Numbered from the stretch's first letter, positions 1-8,374 are shown. The stretch is 64,000 nucleotides of DNA from Pseudomonas sp. H9 (GCF_004353925.1 NZ_SMOK01000023.1:62001-126000), one strand, 5' to 3'. Translations and numbers: made by a program. Notes: generated by a model from the sequence alone, not told the origin.

Positions 1-42
1 GTTGCTGGCTTGCCACTTACTTTGAAAGGAACCGCACCATGA
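1..42 (+). CDS. cobU: 3' end of adenosylcobinamide kinase/guanylyltransferase (partial)
   Basis: Frame 1 is open from the window edge and encodes [13 protein letters not shown] before TGA at 40-42. The stop overlaps the cobT start in an ATGA junction. The tail VAGLPL..LKG is what I expect at the C-terminus of the CobU/CobP enzyme, which phosphorylates adenosylcobinamide and transfers GMP to it, the step before CobS. The cobT-cobC-cobS order downstream supports the call. Only 13 codons are present, so the identification rests on this short tail and on context. Confidence 0.6.
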   Translation, partial: VAGLPLTLKGTAP

Positions 43-1094
43 GTCAGACCTGGTGGCTTGATGCCTGCCGTCCCGTTGATCAGGCTACTCGCGAACAGGC
101 CCTGGCGCGTCAGCAGCAATTGACCAAGCCAAGCGGGTCGCTGGGGCGGCTGGAGTCGATTGCCGTGCAGCTTGCCGGTTTGCAAGGGCAGCTCAAGCCG
201 AATCTGGATCAGGTCAGTATCGCGATTTTCGCCGGTGATCATGGGGTGGTTGCCGAAGGTATTTCCGCTTACCCGCAGGCGGTGACCGGGCAGATGCTGC
301 AGAATTTTGTTGGCGGTGGCGCAGCGATCAGCGTGTTGGCGCGGCAGCTCAATGCTCAGTTGGAAGTGGTGGACCTGGGCACCGTCAACCCGGATTTGAA
401 TCTGCCGGGTGTGCGTCACCTGCGGGTTGGGGCCGGTACGGCGAACTTCGCCAAGGCCCCGGCCATGACTAATGCACAAGGCTTGCAAGCCTTGCAGGGC
501 GGGCGCGACAGCGCCTTGCGCGCAGCCGCCAATGGTGCTTGCTTGTTCATCGGTGGTGAGATGGGCATCGGCAACACCACGGCCGCCAGTGCTCTGGCAT
601 GTGCAATGCTGGGTTGCCCGGCGATTGAACTCAGTGGTCCGGGCACCGGCCTGGATGCCGCAGGTGTTCAGCACAAGGCCGAGGTGATCGAGCGTGCGTT
701 GGCACTGCATCGCGGCCTGGCGGATGAGCCCTTGCAGCAGCTTTTCTGCTTCGGGGGCTTTGAAATCGCTGCCTTGGTGGGTGCTTACCTGGGCTGTGCG
801 CAAGCCGGGATTGTGGTGTTGGTCGACGGCTTTATCTGCACGGTTGCTGCGCTGGTAGCCACGCGGCTCAACCCGAGTAGCCGTGACTGGTTGCTGTTTG
901 GCCACCGCGGCGCCGAGCCTGGGCACCGTCGTGTGCTGGCTGAGTTGGATGCCGAGCCGGTGCTGGAGCTTGGCTTGCGTCTGGGTGAGGGCAGTGGTGC
1001 GGCGTTGGCGGTGCCGGTGTTGCGCCTGGCCTGCGACCTGCACGGGCAGATGGCGACCTTCGCCGAAGCGGCCGTGGCGGACCGACCCGCATGA
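39..1094 (+). CDS. cobT: Nicotinate-nucleotide--dimethylbenzimidazole phosphoribosyltransferase
   Basis: The 351-aa protein makes alpha-ribazole phosphate from nicotinate mononucleotide and dimethylbenzimidazole, for the lower ligand of cobalamin. Family hallmarks are the N-terminal [10 protein letters not shown] segment (about residue 31), FAGDHGV (about 64), the glycine-rich FVGGGAAI stretch, the GEMGIGNTT loop (about 173) and the C-terminal GHRGAEPGH segment with the conserved glycines and acidic [12 protein letters not shown]. The length is normal for CobT. AAAGGA lies upstream of the ATG, which overlaps the cobU stop; the 3' end overlaps cobC by 4 bp, so translation is probably coupled through the operon. 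The enzyme is cytoplasmic. Confidence 0.97.
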   Translation: MSQTWWLDACRPVDQATREQALARQQQLTKPSGSLGRLESIAVQLAGLQGQLKPNLDQVSIAIFAGDHGVVAEGISAYPQAVTGQMLQNFVGGGAAISVLARQLNAQLEVVDLGTVNPDLNLPGVRHLRVGAGTANFAKAPAMTNAQGLQALQGGRDSALRAAANGACLFIGGEMGIGNTTAASALACAMLGCPAIELSGPGTGLDAAGVQHKAEVIERALALHRGLADEPLQQLFCFGGFEIAALVGAYLGCAQAGIVVLVDGFICTVAALVATRLNPSSRDWLLFGHRGAEPGHRRVLAELDAEPVLELGLRLGEGSGAALAVPVLRLACDLHGQMATFAEAAVADRPA

Positions 1095-1660
1095 TCATCG
1101 ACCTCTTGCGTCACGGTGAAACCGAGCTGGGAGGCGGTCTGCGCGGCAGCCTGGATGATGCGCTTACGGCCAAAGGCTGGGCACAGATGCAAGCTGCAGT
1201 GGATACCGCCGGGCCGTGGCAGGTAGTGGTCAGTTCACCGTTGCAGCGCTGTGCGCGTTTTGCTCAGGCGCTGGGTGAGCGCAGTTGCTTGCCTGTGCAA
1301 CTGGCTCCCGGGCTGCAAGAACTGCATTTTGGTGAGTGGGAAGGGCGCAGTGCCGCTGACTTGATGCTCACCCACGAGCAGCAACTGGGGCAGTTCTGGG
1401 CGGATCCTTACAGCTATACACCGCCTGGCGCAGAAGCGGTAAGCGATTTCTCTGCGCGCGTGCTGGCCGCGATTGCTGCGTTGCATGCTGAACATGCCGG
1501 CAAGCGCGTGTTGCTGGTGACGCATGGTGGTGTGATGCGCCTGTTGCTGGCGTGCGCCAGGGGGCTGCCCCGCGAACAGCTCCTGCAAGTGGAGGTAGGC
1601 CATGGCGCGCTGTGTCGCCTTGAAGTGCTGGGCGACGGCGGCCTGCGAGAAGTGCACTAG
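1091..1660 (+). CDS. cobC: Alpha-ribazole phosphatase (histidine phosphatase family)
   Basis: The 189-aa protein is a phosphoglycerate-mutase-like phosphatase. The N-terminal LLRHGET motif carries the phospho-accepting histidine (about residue 8), SSPLQRC gives the second arginine, ELHFGEWEG follows, and [10 protein letters not shown] (about residue 142) holds the second catalytic histidine. In cobalamin synthesis it removes phosphate from alpha-ribazole phosphate or from the cobalamin 5'-phosphate. It starts inside the cobT stop (ATGA) and ends one base before cobS. Histidine phosphatases are hard to separate by sequence, but the position between cobT and cobS makes this assignment strong. 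Confidence 0.93.
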   Translation: MIIDLLRHGETELGGGLRGSLDDALTAKGWAQMQAAVDTAGPWQVVVSSPLQRCARFAQALGERSCLPVQLAPGLQELHFGEWEGRSAADLMLTHEQQLGQFWADPYSYTPPGAEAVSDFSARVLAAIAALHAEHAGKRVLLVTHGGVMRLLLACARGLPREQLLQVEVGHGALCRLEVLGDGGLREVH

Positions 1661-1661
1661 C

Positions 1662-2390
1662 ATGCTGCCGTTCTGGATTGCCCTACAATTTCTCAGCAGC
1701 TTGCCCGTGCGTTTGCCGGGCATGCCCGCACCTGAACAAATGGGACGTTCGCTGCTGTTTTACCCGGTGGTGGGGGCCGTATTCGGTGTACTGCTGTGGG
1801 GCCTGAACAGCATGCTCGACGGCAGCCCACTGCTATTGCACAGCGCCTTGCTGCTCAGTGCCTGGGTGCTGCTCAGTGGTGGCTTGCACCTGGATGGCCT
1901 GGCGGACAGCGCCGATGCCTGGTTGGGTGGCTTCGGCGACCGCGAACGTACCCTGCAAATCATGAAAGACCCACGCAGCGGGCCGATTGCTGTGGTCACG
2001 CTGGTGCTGGTGTTGTTGCTCAAATTTTGCGCTCTGCTGGTACTGGTGGAGCGTGGCCAGGGCCTGTTGTTGATCGTCGCGCCAGTGGTGGGGCGTGCGG
2101 CCATGCTCGGGCTTTTTCTGACCACGCCTTATGTGCGTGCTGGCGGATTGGGCCAGGCGCTGGCCGAGCATCTGCCGCGACGCAGCGGTTGGTGGGTACT
2201 GCTTGCCAGCGGCGTCTTGTGCTTGAGCCTGATAGGTCTGCAAGGGCTGTATGTTGTGGCTGTGGCTGCTGTAGTGTTTTTCTGGTTGCGTCGTTTGATG
2301 ATGCGTCGTTTGGCTGGCACCACCGGCGATACCGCTGGCGCGCTCCTGGAATTGCTGGAGTTGACGGTTTTACTCAGCCTGGCGCTGTAG
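1662..2390 (+). CDS. cobS: Adenosylcobinamide-GDP ribazoletransferase
   Basis: The 242-aa integral membrane enzyme joins adenosylcobinamide-GDP to alpha-ribazole, the last joining step of cobalamin synthesis. The start MLPFWIALQFLSSLPV matches the family, so I use ATG 1662 rather than an upstream in-frame GTG at 1602 that lies inside cobC. Visible motifs are FYPVVGA, the acidic GGLHLDGLADSADAW signature (about residues 72-86) and KDPRSGPIAV, followed by alternating hydrophobic segments. It begins one base after the cobC stop. A weak stem, ACCCCT..AGGGGT, follows the gene at about 2395. Confidence 0.95.
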   Translation: MLPFWIALQFLSSLPVRLPGMPAPEQMGRSLLFYPVVGAVFGVLLWGLNSMLDGSPLLLHSALLLSAWVLLSGGLHLDGLADSADAWLGGFGDRERTLQIMKDPRSGPIAVVTLVLVLLLKFCALLVLVERGQGLLLIVAPVVGRAAMLGLFLTTPYVRAGGLGQALAEHLPRRSGWWVLLASGVLCLSLIGLQGLYVVAVAAVVFFWLRRLMMRRLAGTTGDTAGALLELLELTVLLSLAL

Positions 2391-2469
2391 TCGCACCCCT
2401 TCGGCAAGGGGTAATGCTTCGGCGGATATGCCGCGTATGCTTACCCTCATTTGGTCAGGGCGGTGAGCA

Positions 2470-3654
2470 ATGAGGGTACTGCTGCGAAGCGGGCTATTGG
2501 CCCTGTGTTGTGGGCTCGGTAGCGTACAGGCTGCTGACGTGATCACGTTTTGGGACACACCGCGCCACGGCGGCAACAGTTTCAACCGTCTGCCACCTGA
2601 TCTGGCGTATTTCCAGGCGCTCAAGGCCTATGGCGCCAGTTGGGTGCGCCTGTCTTATGACAAGTGGCAGCCAGCGGGTCGCGACTTCCTGTTGGGCGAT
2701 GCCGATGGTTACACCGGCCTTGCCAGTAATGACTTGGCGCAACTGCGTCAGGTGCTGGATGCCGCTCATGCGGCGGGGCTCAAAGTGGTGATCGCGCCGC
2801 TGTCGTTGCCGGGAATGCGTTGGGCGCAGAACAATCAGAACCGCTTTGATGACCGGCTCTGGCAGGACAAGGACTGGTGGCAGCAGGCGTCTGCGTTCTG
2901 GCGGGATCTGGCGGTGGCGCTCAAGGATCATCCGGCGATTGCCGCCTACAACCTGGTCAATGAGCCCGCACCGGAGAAAAGGGCTGGGCTCGCCGAGCAT
3001 GCAGCCGCCACCGACATGCGTGGCTGGTATCGGCAGCAGCAAGGCGGTACCCGCGACTTGCCGGCTTTTTACACGCAGATCATCGCGGCCATCCGTAAGG
3101 TGGACCCTTCAACCCCAATCATGGTTGACGCTGGCTGGTATGCCGCCGCCGACGCATTTGATTATTGGCCGCAGGCGTTGCCTGACGCACGCGTGCTGTA
3201 CAGCTTTCATATGTATGAGCCGTATGACGCCACCAGTGCGCCGAACCTGAATCGTGCCACTCCTTATGCTTACCCCGGGCCGGTGACATTTGCCGGGCAG
3301 TTGCAGACGTGGAACGCTGACCGGGTCAAGGCCTATCTGCAGCGCCCGTTGTTATGGGCACAGGCGAAACAGGTGTCTGCCAACCGCCTGGTAGCCGGGG
3401 AGTTCGGCTGTATGCGTCGTTGGTCGGGCTGTCGAACCTACCTTGAGGATGTGTTGAGCACTCTGGATCAGGCAGGTCTGCATTGGGCGTTCTACAGCTT
3501 TCGAGAAGACAGTTGGGACGGTATGGATTATGAACTCGGCAGCGCGAAAGTGCCTTGGGCTTACTGGCAGGCAGTGGAAGAGGGGCGCTCAGACCCTTTA
3601 GTGCGTAACGCCACGACCGAGTTCGAGCCGATTCGCCAGCGTTTGCAGCCGTAG
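2470..3654 (+). CDS. Secreted glycoside hydrolase family 5 (cellulase-like)
   Basis: The 394-aa protein begins with a Sec signal peptide (about residues 1-22, cleavage near VQA-AD). The rest is a GH5-type (beta/alpha)8 enzyme: WVRLSYDKW on an early strand, the acid/base glutamate in YNLVNEPAPE (E165), a tyrosine/histidine pair in YSFHMYEPY, and the likely nucleophile in LVAGEFGC (E311). It should cleave beta-glucan-type linkages in the periplasm or outside the cell; the substrate cannot be read from the sequence. It follows cobS by 79 bp and may be read from the same or its own promoter. No carbohydrate-binding module is present. Confidence 0.85.
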   Translation: MRVLLRSGLLALCCGLGSVQAADVITFWDTPRHGGNSFNRLPPDLAYFQALKAYGASWVRLSYDKWQPAGRDFLLGDADGYTGLASNDLAQLRQVLDAAHAAGLKVVIAPLSLPGMRWAQNNQNRFDDRLWQDKDWWQQASAFWRDLAVALKDHPAIAAYNLVNEPAPEKRAGLAEHAAATDMRGWYRQQQGGTRDLPAFYTQIIAAIRKVDPSTPIMVDAGWYAAADAFDYWPQALPDARVLYSFHMYEPYDATSAPNLNRATPYAYPGPVTFAGQLQTWNADRVKAYLQRPLLWAQAKQVSANRLVAGEFGCMRRWSGCRTYLEDVLSTLDQAGLHWAFYSFREDSWDGMDYELGSAKVPWAYWQAVEEGRSDPLVRNATTEFEPIRQRLQP

Positions 3655-3686
3655 ATTGGTCAGGAAATACTTGCTTACGAATTGAT

Positions 3687-3702
3687 GCGGGTATATACAC
3701 GT
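3687..3702. promoter_or_regulatory. Probable MarR operator upstream of the marR-type gene
   Basis: GCGGGTATATACACGT lies 5 bp before the regulator start. It matches the perfect palindrome at 4129-4144 in its first twelve bases. A site this close to the start codon fits autorepression. The match between two intergenic sites flanking one MarR gene is seen directly; binding is inferred. Confidence 0.6.
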
Positions 3703-3706
3703 AACC

Positions 3707-4111
3707 ATGTTGACCAGCGAATGCATCTGCACCCATCTGCGTCGAGCGGCCCGTGGGGTTAGCCGACATTACGACGAGGCCCTTGAAGGCTTTGGGATCA
3801 ATGTCGCGCAGTTTTCCTTGTTGCGTCATTTACGTCGCCTCGATGAGCCCAGTATTTCAACCCTGGCCGAGGCCATGGGGCTGGATCGCAGCACCTTGGG
3901 GCGTAACTTGCGGGTGTTGGAAGCTGAAGGGCTGGTGGCATTGGCAGAAGGGCGTGACTTGCGTAATCGCCTGGTGGTGCTGACTGCGCAGGGGCATGAG
4001 CGCCTGCGCCTGGCTGAGCCAGCGTGGGAAAAGGCTCAGGCCAGCCTGATCGACACCTTGGGTGAAGGCCAGCGCAATGAACTGGTACGTTTGCTGGAAC
4101 TGCTTGCGTGA
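3707..4111 (+). CDS. MarR-family transcriptional regulator
   Basis: The 134-aa protein has the winged helix-turn-helix layout of MarR: an N-terminal dimerisation helix (CTHLRRAARGVSRHYDEAL), then ISTLAEAMGLDRSTLGRNLRVLEAEGLV (about residues 50-77) as the DNA-reading helices, and the wing EGRDLRNRLVVLTAQG. Proteins of this family repress exporter or stress genes and are released by small ligands or oxidation. The gene sits directly before an MFS transporter, and nearly identical palindromes precede both genes, so it probably represses itself and the transporter. The inducing ligand cannot be told from the sequence. Confidence 0.9.
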   Translation: MLTSECICTHLRRAARGVSRHYDEALEGFGINVAQFSLLRHLRRLDEPSISTLAEAMGLDRSTLGRNLRVLEAEGLVALAEGRDLRNRLVVLTAQGHERLRLAEPAWEKAQASLIDTLGEGQRNELVRLLELLA

Positions 4112-4128
4112 GTGTTTTCCGACTTAAA

Positions 4129-4144
4129 GCGGGTATATACCCGC
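4129..4144. promoter_or_regulatory. Perfect 16-bp palindrome, probable MarR operator of the MFS gene
   Basis: GCGGGTATATACCCGC is its own reverse complement. It lies 17 bp after the regulator stop and 31 bp before the MFS start, and its TATATA centre could double as a -10 element. The near-copy at 3687-3702 precedes the regulator itself. Confidence 0.7.
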
Positions 4145-4175
4145 ATAACCTTGCGGTGCTATGGAGAGAATAACA

Positions 4176-5378
4176 ATGACATCGGTATGGCGAACCAGTG
4201 GATGGATTCTCCTGGGGGCTGCGTTGATCCTGGCGCTGTCTCTGGGCGTGCGGCATGGCTTTGGTCTGTTCCTCGCTCCGATGAGTGCGGAGTTTGGCTG
4301 GGGGCGCGAGGTGTTCGCCTTCGCGATTGCCTTGCAGAACCTGATCTGGGGCTTGGCGCAACCCTTTGCTGGCGCCCTGGCTGACCGCCTGGGTGCGGCG
4401 AAAGTGGTGATGGTCGGCGGCATTCTCTACGCCACCGGGCTGGTGCTGATGGGGATGTCTGATTCGGCAGTCACCTTGTCATTGAGTGCAGGCCTGCTGA
4501 TTGGTATCGGCCTTTCCGGTACCTCGTTTTCAGTAATCCTTGGCGTGGTCGGTCGTGCTGTTCCGGCGGAAAAACGCAGTATGGCGATGGGTATCGCCAG
4601 TGCGGCAGGGTCTTTCGGTCAATTCGCCATGCTACCGGGCACACTCGGTTTGATTGGCTGGCTCGGCTGGTCGGCGGCGTTGCTGGTGCTGGGCTTGCTG
4701 GTGGCATTCATTGTGCCGATGGTGGGCTTGTTGAAAGATCGGCCCCTGCCAAGCCACGGCGCTGAACAAAGCCTTGGCCAGGCACTGCGTGAAGCCTGTT
4801 CGCATTCCGGCTTCTGGCTATTGGCACTGGGCTTTTTCGTCTGTGGTTTCCAGGTGGTGTTCATCGGCGTGCACCTGCCGGCCTATCTGGTTGATCAGCA
4901 CCTGCCGGCCACCATTGGCACCACGGTGCTGGCTTTGGTGGGGCTGTTCAACATTGTGGGGACTTACACCGCGGGATGGCTGGGTGGCCGGATGTCGAAG
5001 CCACGGCTGTTGACTGCGCTCTACTTGCTGCGTGCGGTGGTCATCGTGCTGTTCCTCTGGGCACCAGTCACGCAGTTCAGTGCTTACTTGTTCGGCATCG
5101 CCATGGGCTTGCTGTGGCTGTCGACCGTGCCGCTGACCAACGGTACGGTAGCAACGCTGTTCGGTGTGCGTAACCTGTCGATGCTCGGCGGTATCGTGTT
5201 CCTGTTCCATCAGTTGGGTGCATTCCTGGGCGGGTGGCTAGGCGGCGTGGTGTACGACCAAACCGGCAATTACGATCTGGTCTGGCAGATTTCGATCTTG
5301 CTCAGCCTGCTGGCTGCCTCCCTCAACTGGCCCGTACGTGAGCGCCCTGTCGCGCGCTTGCAGGCACAAGCGGCATGA
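4176..5378 (+). CDS. MFS transporter, MarR-controlled
   Basis: The 400-aa protein has twelve predicted membrane segments in two halves. The family loop after segment 2 reads FAGALADRLGAAK, and a second-half equivalent GWLGGRMSKPR is visible. The N-terminal RHGFGLFLAPMSAEFGWGRE segment resembles MFS members of the oxalate/monocarboxylate group (YbfB-like or OFA-like). The start at 4176 is chosen because GGAGAG precedes it at about 8 bp; an ATG at 4161 overlaps that ribosome site. The substrate is unknown; the MarR context suggests export of a toxic small molecule. The stop overlaps the next small ORF (ATGA). Confidence 0.88.
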   Translation: MTSVWRTSGWILLGAALILALSLGVRHGFGLFLAPMSAEFGWGREVFAFAIALQNLIWGLAQPFAGALADRLGAAKVVMVGGILYATGLVLMGMSDSAVTLSLSAGLLIGIGLSGTSFSVILGVVGRAVPAEKRSMAMGIASAAGSFGQFAMLPGTLGLIGWLGWSAALLVLGLLVAFIVPMVGLLKDRPLPSHGAEQSLGQALREACSHSGFWLLALGFFVCGFQVVFIGVHLPAYLVDQHLPATIGTTVLALVGLFNIVGTYTAGWLGGRMSKPRLLTALYLLRAVVIVLFLWAPVTQFSAYLFGIAMGLLWLSTVPLTNGTVATLFGVRNLSMLGGIVFLFHQLGAFLGGWLGGVVYDQTGNYDLVWQISILLSLLAASLNWPVRERPVARLQAQAA

Positions 5379-5497
5379 GCCGTCTGGCGCTGCGCGGGCT
5401 GCTGGCCTTGGTCGCACTTCTGTTGCTTCTGCTGATTTGGTGGGGGTGGCAGGAGGGTGGGCTGGCGTTGATGCAGTTGGGCATGGGCGTGTGCTAG
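5375..5497 (+). CDS. 40-aa single-span membrane peptide
   Basis: The ATG overlaps the TGA of the MFS gene (ATGA), so translation is likely coupled. The peptide is a short basic head (MSRLALRG), one hydrophobic helix of about 17 residues rich in leucine ending IWWGW, and a short tail ending GMGVC. The stop is TAG at 5495-5497. The coupled start, clean helix and compact fit before the next ribosome site make it a believable gene, perhaps an accessory subunit of the transporter. I do not recognise a named family. Confidence 0.55.
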   Translation: MSRLALRGLLALVALLLLLLIWWGWQEGGLALMQLGMGVC

Positions 5498-5537
5498 GCG
5501 TATTCTGAAAGGCAGATGCCGGTTCAATGGAGAGACA

Positions 5538-6098
5538 ATGATGCGCACACGCTGGATGTTGGTTCCGCTGTTCACCTTGATGGCTGCGGCAACCGCGCAG
5601 GCGGCCGGGTGTCCAGCGCTGTATGAGGCGCAAGGCAGCCTGCCGGAGTTGCGTGGCAAAGAGCAGGTTGACCTGTGCGAGCGCTTCGCCGGCAAGCCGC
5701 TGGTGGTGGTCAATACTGCCAGCTACTGTGGTTTCGCCCCGCAGTTCGAAGGCCTGGAAGGTGTCTACAAAACCTACCATGGGCAGGGGCTGGAAATGCT
5801 CGGTGTACCGTCCAACGACTTCAAGCAAGAAGATGCCGACGCCGAAAAAACCGCCAAGGTCTGTTATGCCAATTACGGCGTTACTTTCACCATGACCAAG
5901 GCACAACCGGTGCGTGGCAGTGATGCCATTCCCTTGTTCAAAAAGCTTGCGGACCAGAGCAGCGCGCCGAAGTGGAATTTCTACAAGTATGTGGTCGATC
6001 GCCAGGGTAAGGTGGTTGCCAACTTCTCCAGCCTGACCAAGCCGGACGATCCTGAATTTACCGCTGCGATCGAGAAGGCCATCGCTTCGCAGCCCTAA
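5538..6098 (+). CDS. Exported glutathione-peroxidase-like thioredoxin-fold protein
   Basis: The 186-aa protein has a signal peptide (about residues 1-22, ending AQA-AG), so it acts in the periplasm. The peroxidatic cysteine lies in [15 protein letters not shown] (C64), and the aromatic WNFYKYVVD segment corresponds to the conserved W/N region of the GPx family. Two differences from the usual enzyme are visible: lysine before the cysteine is tyrosine, and the NQF segment that supplies the catalytic glutamine reads SNDF. It may still reduce peroxides through a thiol partner, but with an altered active site. GGAGAG precedes the start; a shared terminator follows at 6111. Confidence 0.85.
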   Translation: MMRTRWMLVPLFTLMAAATAQAAGCPALYEAQGSLPELRGKEQVDLCERFAGKPLVVVNTASYCGFAPQFEGLEGVYKTYHGQGLEMLGVPSNDFKQEDADAEKTAKVCYANYGVTFTMTKAQPVRGSDAIPLFKKLADQSSAPKWNFYKYVVDRQGKVVANFSSLTKPDDPEFTAAIEKAIASQP

Positions 6099-6110
6099 CC
6101 GCGACAGACA

Positions 6111-6138
6111 AAAAAACCGCCAATATCGGCGGTTTTTT
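6111..6138. terminator. Bidirectional intrinsic terminator
   Basis: AAAAAACCGCC and GGCGGTTTTTT form an 11-bp stem around a 6-base loop, with T-runs on both strands. It separates the convergent peroxidase-like and fadL-type genes and can serve both. Confidence 0.9.
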
Positions 6139-6156
6139 GTTGTTGCCAGCGTTGAA

Positions 6157-7416
6157 TCAGAAGCGGTAGGTGAGCGACGCACCCAGGCCGTGAGCGCTGT
6201 TTTCGTACTTGGCTTTGTAAGTGCCCTTGGTTTGGCTCGCCAGGTCGACCTTGGTGTCTTCTTCCCACAGGTAGGAGTATGCCAGGTCGATGGTCATGTC
6301 TTCGTTCGGGCTGTAGCCGGCGCCGAAGCTGATCACCTTGCGGTCGCCAGTCGGGATGCGTGGCGAACGGTCGTGGTTGTTGGTTGGCGACTGGTCGACG
6401 GTGAAACCGGTGCGCAGTACCCACTCTTTGTTCAGCTTGTACGAAGCACCGATGGCGTGAGCCCAGGTGTCGTGCCAGTTCTGGTCTTCGCTGATGGTGC
6501 CGAAACCAGGCTTGAGCGGTGCAGGTACGTCGTTTTGTACGGTGATGGCTTCCAGTCGGCTCCAGCGAGTCCAGGTGCTGCCTGCGTGGATTGTCCACTG
6601 GTCATCCAGCTCATGGGTCACAGAGAAGTCGACCGACTCAGGGGTCTTGATCTTCAGCTCGGCGTCGAACTTGCTGCCGCTGAACGGACCGATCAGCGCG
6701 TTGTTGATCTTGGTGTTGCCTTCGAGCTTGTAATCGACCATCGAGTGGTAGGTCAGGCCGACGCGGGTTTTGTCGGTAGCCTGGACCAACACACCGATGT
6801 TGTAGCCGACGGCGGTATCGTCACCTTTGATCTTCACCTCACCATCATTGCTGCCTGGGGTGAAGGGGTTGATGGTGTTGGAGCTCAGCTCGCCCTTGAT
6901 CTTGTTGATGGTCGGGCCGAAACCGATCGACACCTTGTCGTTGAAGGCGTAGCTGATGGTTGGCTGGAAGGTGACCACTTCAACGTAGCTTTTCTTGCCC
7001 CAGTAACGGCTGGCAGCAGTACTTTCGTAATCGGTTACCAGGCCGAATGGAACGTAGACACCGAAGCCGACGCTCCAGTTGTCATCCAGTGGCTTGACGT
7101 AGTAGCCCATAGGCACGCCGACGAATGGCACCATGTCGCCATCGGTGGTACCGCCTGGGAAGCCGCCGCCCGAGATGTCGGACTTGGCGATCACGGCTGC
7201 GCCGCCAACGGTAACTTGCTCACGTTTCAGGCGCGACATACCGGCAGGGTTGCCATAAACAGTGCTGGCATCGTCGGCAGTAGAAGAACGGCCCGCGAAA
7301 CCTGTGCCCATGCCACTGACGCTCTGTTCGTTGAGGGCGAAGCCGCTGGCGAACAGTTGAGTCGAGGCAAGCGTGATGGCGAGGCCGAGAGACGATTTGA
7401 GCATTACTTTTTTCAT
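6157..7416 (-). CDS. FadL-family outer membrane transport protein
   Basis: The 419-aa protein has a signal peptide (about residues 1-23, ending LFAS) followed by the FadL N-terminal hatch sequence GFALNEQSVSGMGTGFAG and the NPAGMSRL motif. The rest alternates in beta-strand fashion and ends in aromatic residues (LTYRF), the C-terminal signature for outer-membrane barrel assembly. FadL porins pass long-chain fatty acids and other hydrophobic molecules across the outer membrane. The gene stands alone; a 146-bp upstream gap holds an inverted repeat at 7513. Pseudomonads carry several FadL paralogues, so the exact substrate is uncertain. Confidence 0.92.
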   Translation of the reverse strand: MKKVMLKSSLGLAITLASTQLFASGFALNEQSVSGMGTGFAGRSSTADDASTVYGNPAGMSRLKREQVTVGGAAVIAKSDISGGGFPGGTTDGDMVPFVGVPMGYYVKPLDDNWSVGFGVYVPFGLVTDYESTAASRYWGKKSYVEVVTFQPTISYAFNDKVSIGFGPTINKIKGELSSNTINPFTPGSNDGEVKIKGDDTAVGYNIGVLVQATDKTRVGLTYHSMVDYKLEGNTKINNALIGPFSGSKFDAELKIKTPESVDFSVTHELDDQWTIHAGSTWTRWSRLEAITVQNDVPAPLKPGFGTISEDQNWHDTWAHAIGASYKLNKEWVLRTGFTVDQSPTNNHDRSPRIPTGDRKVISFGAGYSPNEDMTIDLAYSYLWEEDTKVDLASQTKGTYKAKYENSAHGLGASLTYRF

Positions 7417-7512
7417 TATTAGAACTCCTTGGGATCTCCGGGGCGAAAATTACCAACATTTCCGCCTCAGCGCTATAGGCTGAATCGCAGGAGATAGAGC
7501 GGTTTTGTAGGA

Positions 7513-7528
7513 CAATCCGACCAGATTG
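7513..7528. promoter_or_regulatory. Inverted repeat upstream of the FadL-type gene
   Basis: CAATC and GATTG flank CGACCA about 100 bp before the fadL-type start. The core TCCGACCAG resembles one half of the E. coli FadR operator, though fatty-acid control in Pseudomonas usually uses other regulators. This is only a candidate site. Confidence 0.25.
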
Positions 7529-7562
7529 GTAGGAGTTTTCTGAAATTGGATTTCAGTGACTA

Positions 7563-8045
7563 TCAGCAGGCCTGAAGAGTCACAGGAGCGATGCAGGTTT
7601 CCCATGCGCAGGTGAAATCGCGCAGGCGTCCCTGGGGTTGGAAAGTCTGGCGCCAAATGCGTGCCAGGCCGAGGAGGTCGTCGGCAGCGGGGAGTTCGGG
7701 GGCTTGTTCTTCAATCAGCATCCAGGCGATGGCCGTGGCATAGCGCAGGTTGACGGTCAGTTCCAGATGCGGGCCGCTAAGGAAGGCGTGCTGGCTTGCC
7801 AGGCCGCGCACCAGGCTGGCCAGTTCCGGGTCGCGGGCCAGAAACTGGTCCCAGACGCTTTGGTGGCGCAGCTCGCCAATCCGGTACAGGCCGTGACCGC
7901 GTCGATCATGCAGGGCAGAGCCCAGTGCTGATTGGCTGGCGGCAACACCGAGCAACAAAGCTTCAGCGCTTGCGCAGTGACGGTCCAGGTAGATCAGCGT
8001 CGGCCGGATGACAAACTGGCTCAACTCGCTCGCGGCGATACCCAT
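7563..8045 (-). CDS. Conserved protein, possibly lysozyme-like
   Basis: The 160-aa protein has no signal peptide. The N-terminus (SELSQFVIRPTLIYLD), a LLLGVAASQSAL segment, HGLYRIGELRHQSVWDQFL and the C-terminal LRYATAIAWMLI..PAADDLLGLARIWR match, as far as I remember, small proteins found in phages and bacteria that resemble transglycosylase or lysozyme folds (AAxES in the helix before GLYQI). In that family the glutamate after AAx is catalytic; here the position reads glutamine/serine (ASQS), so activity is doubtful. GAGG precedes the ATG. The gene is monocistronic between fadL and a REP element. Confidence 0.6.
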   Translation of the reverse strand: MGIAASELSQFVIRPTLIYLDRHCASAEALLLGVAASQSALGSALHDRRGHGLYRIGELRHQSVWDQFLARDPELASLVRGLASQHAFLSGPHLELTVNLRYATAIAWMLIEEQAPELPAADDLLGLARIWRQTFQPQGRLRDFTCAWETCIAPVTLQAC

Positions 8046-8246
8046 AACACCCTCGAACTTGAATTTGGCCGGCGGACGCTGGTGCTTGGCAGCTGGAGAG
8101 TCGGTCAGGCCCGCCGGAAGCGGTGTTTGCCGCTTGAGTTGAAGTGTAGTGTCATCTTCGCGCTGTAAAGGGCTGTTTTTAAAACATTTGCGGCTTTTAG
8201 TTATAAATCATATGCCGCAGAGTGATTAGCAAAAGCGACCTTTGAG

Positions 8247-8333
8247 GTGGGAGCGGGCTTGCTGTGGGAGCGGGCTTGCCCCGCGATGTGATGCAACTGA
8301 AAGACAGCAATCGCGGGGCAAGCCCGCTCCTAC
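8247..8333. repeat. REP element, with an extra partial head
   Basis: A partial head (GTGGGAGCGGGCTTGC) is followed by a full unit ending CCCCGCGAT and, after a spacer, the inverted arm ATCGCGGGG..CTCCTAC. It is one of 13 copies in the window. Pairs of this kind fold as long RNA hairpins and lie between genes. Confidence 0.9.
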
Positions 8334-8346
8334 TGGAGCTCCCCAT

Positions 8347-8374
8347 AAAAAAGCCCCGTACGATGACGGGGCTT
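8347..8374 (-). terminator. Intrinsic terminator of the 74-aa gene
   Basis: On the minus strand AAGCCCCG and CGGGGCTT pair around an 8-base loop and are followed by a T-run. It lies 22 bp after the stop of the gene at 8397-8621. Confidence 0.85.

Noticed and set aside
2390-2420. Terminator after cobS
   Set aside because: The ACCCCT/AGGGGT stem is short and has no T-run, so I do not list it as a terminator.
6190-7422. 410-codon open frame opposite the FadL gene
   Set aside because: It is a shadow of the FadL gene; the translation is V/D/G-rich with no recognisable domain.
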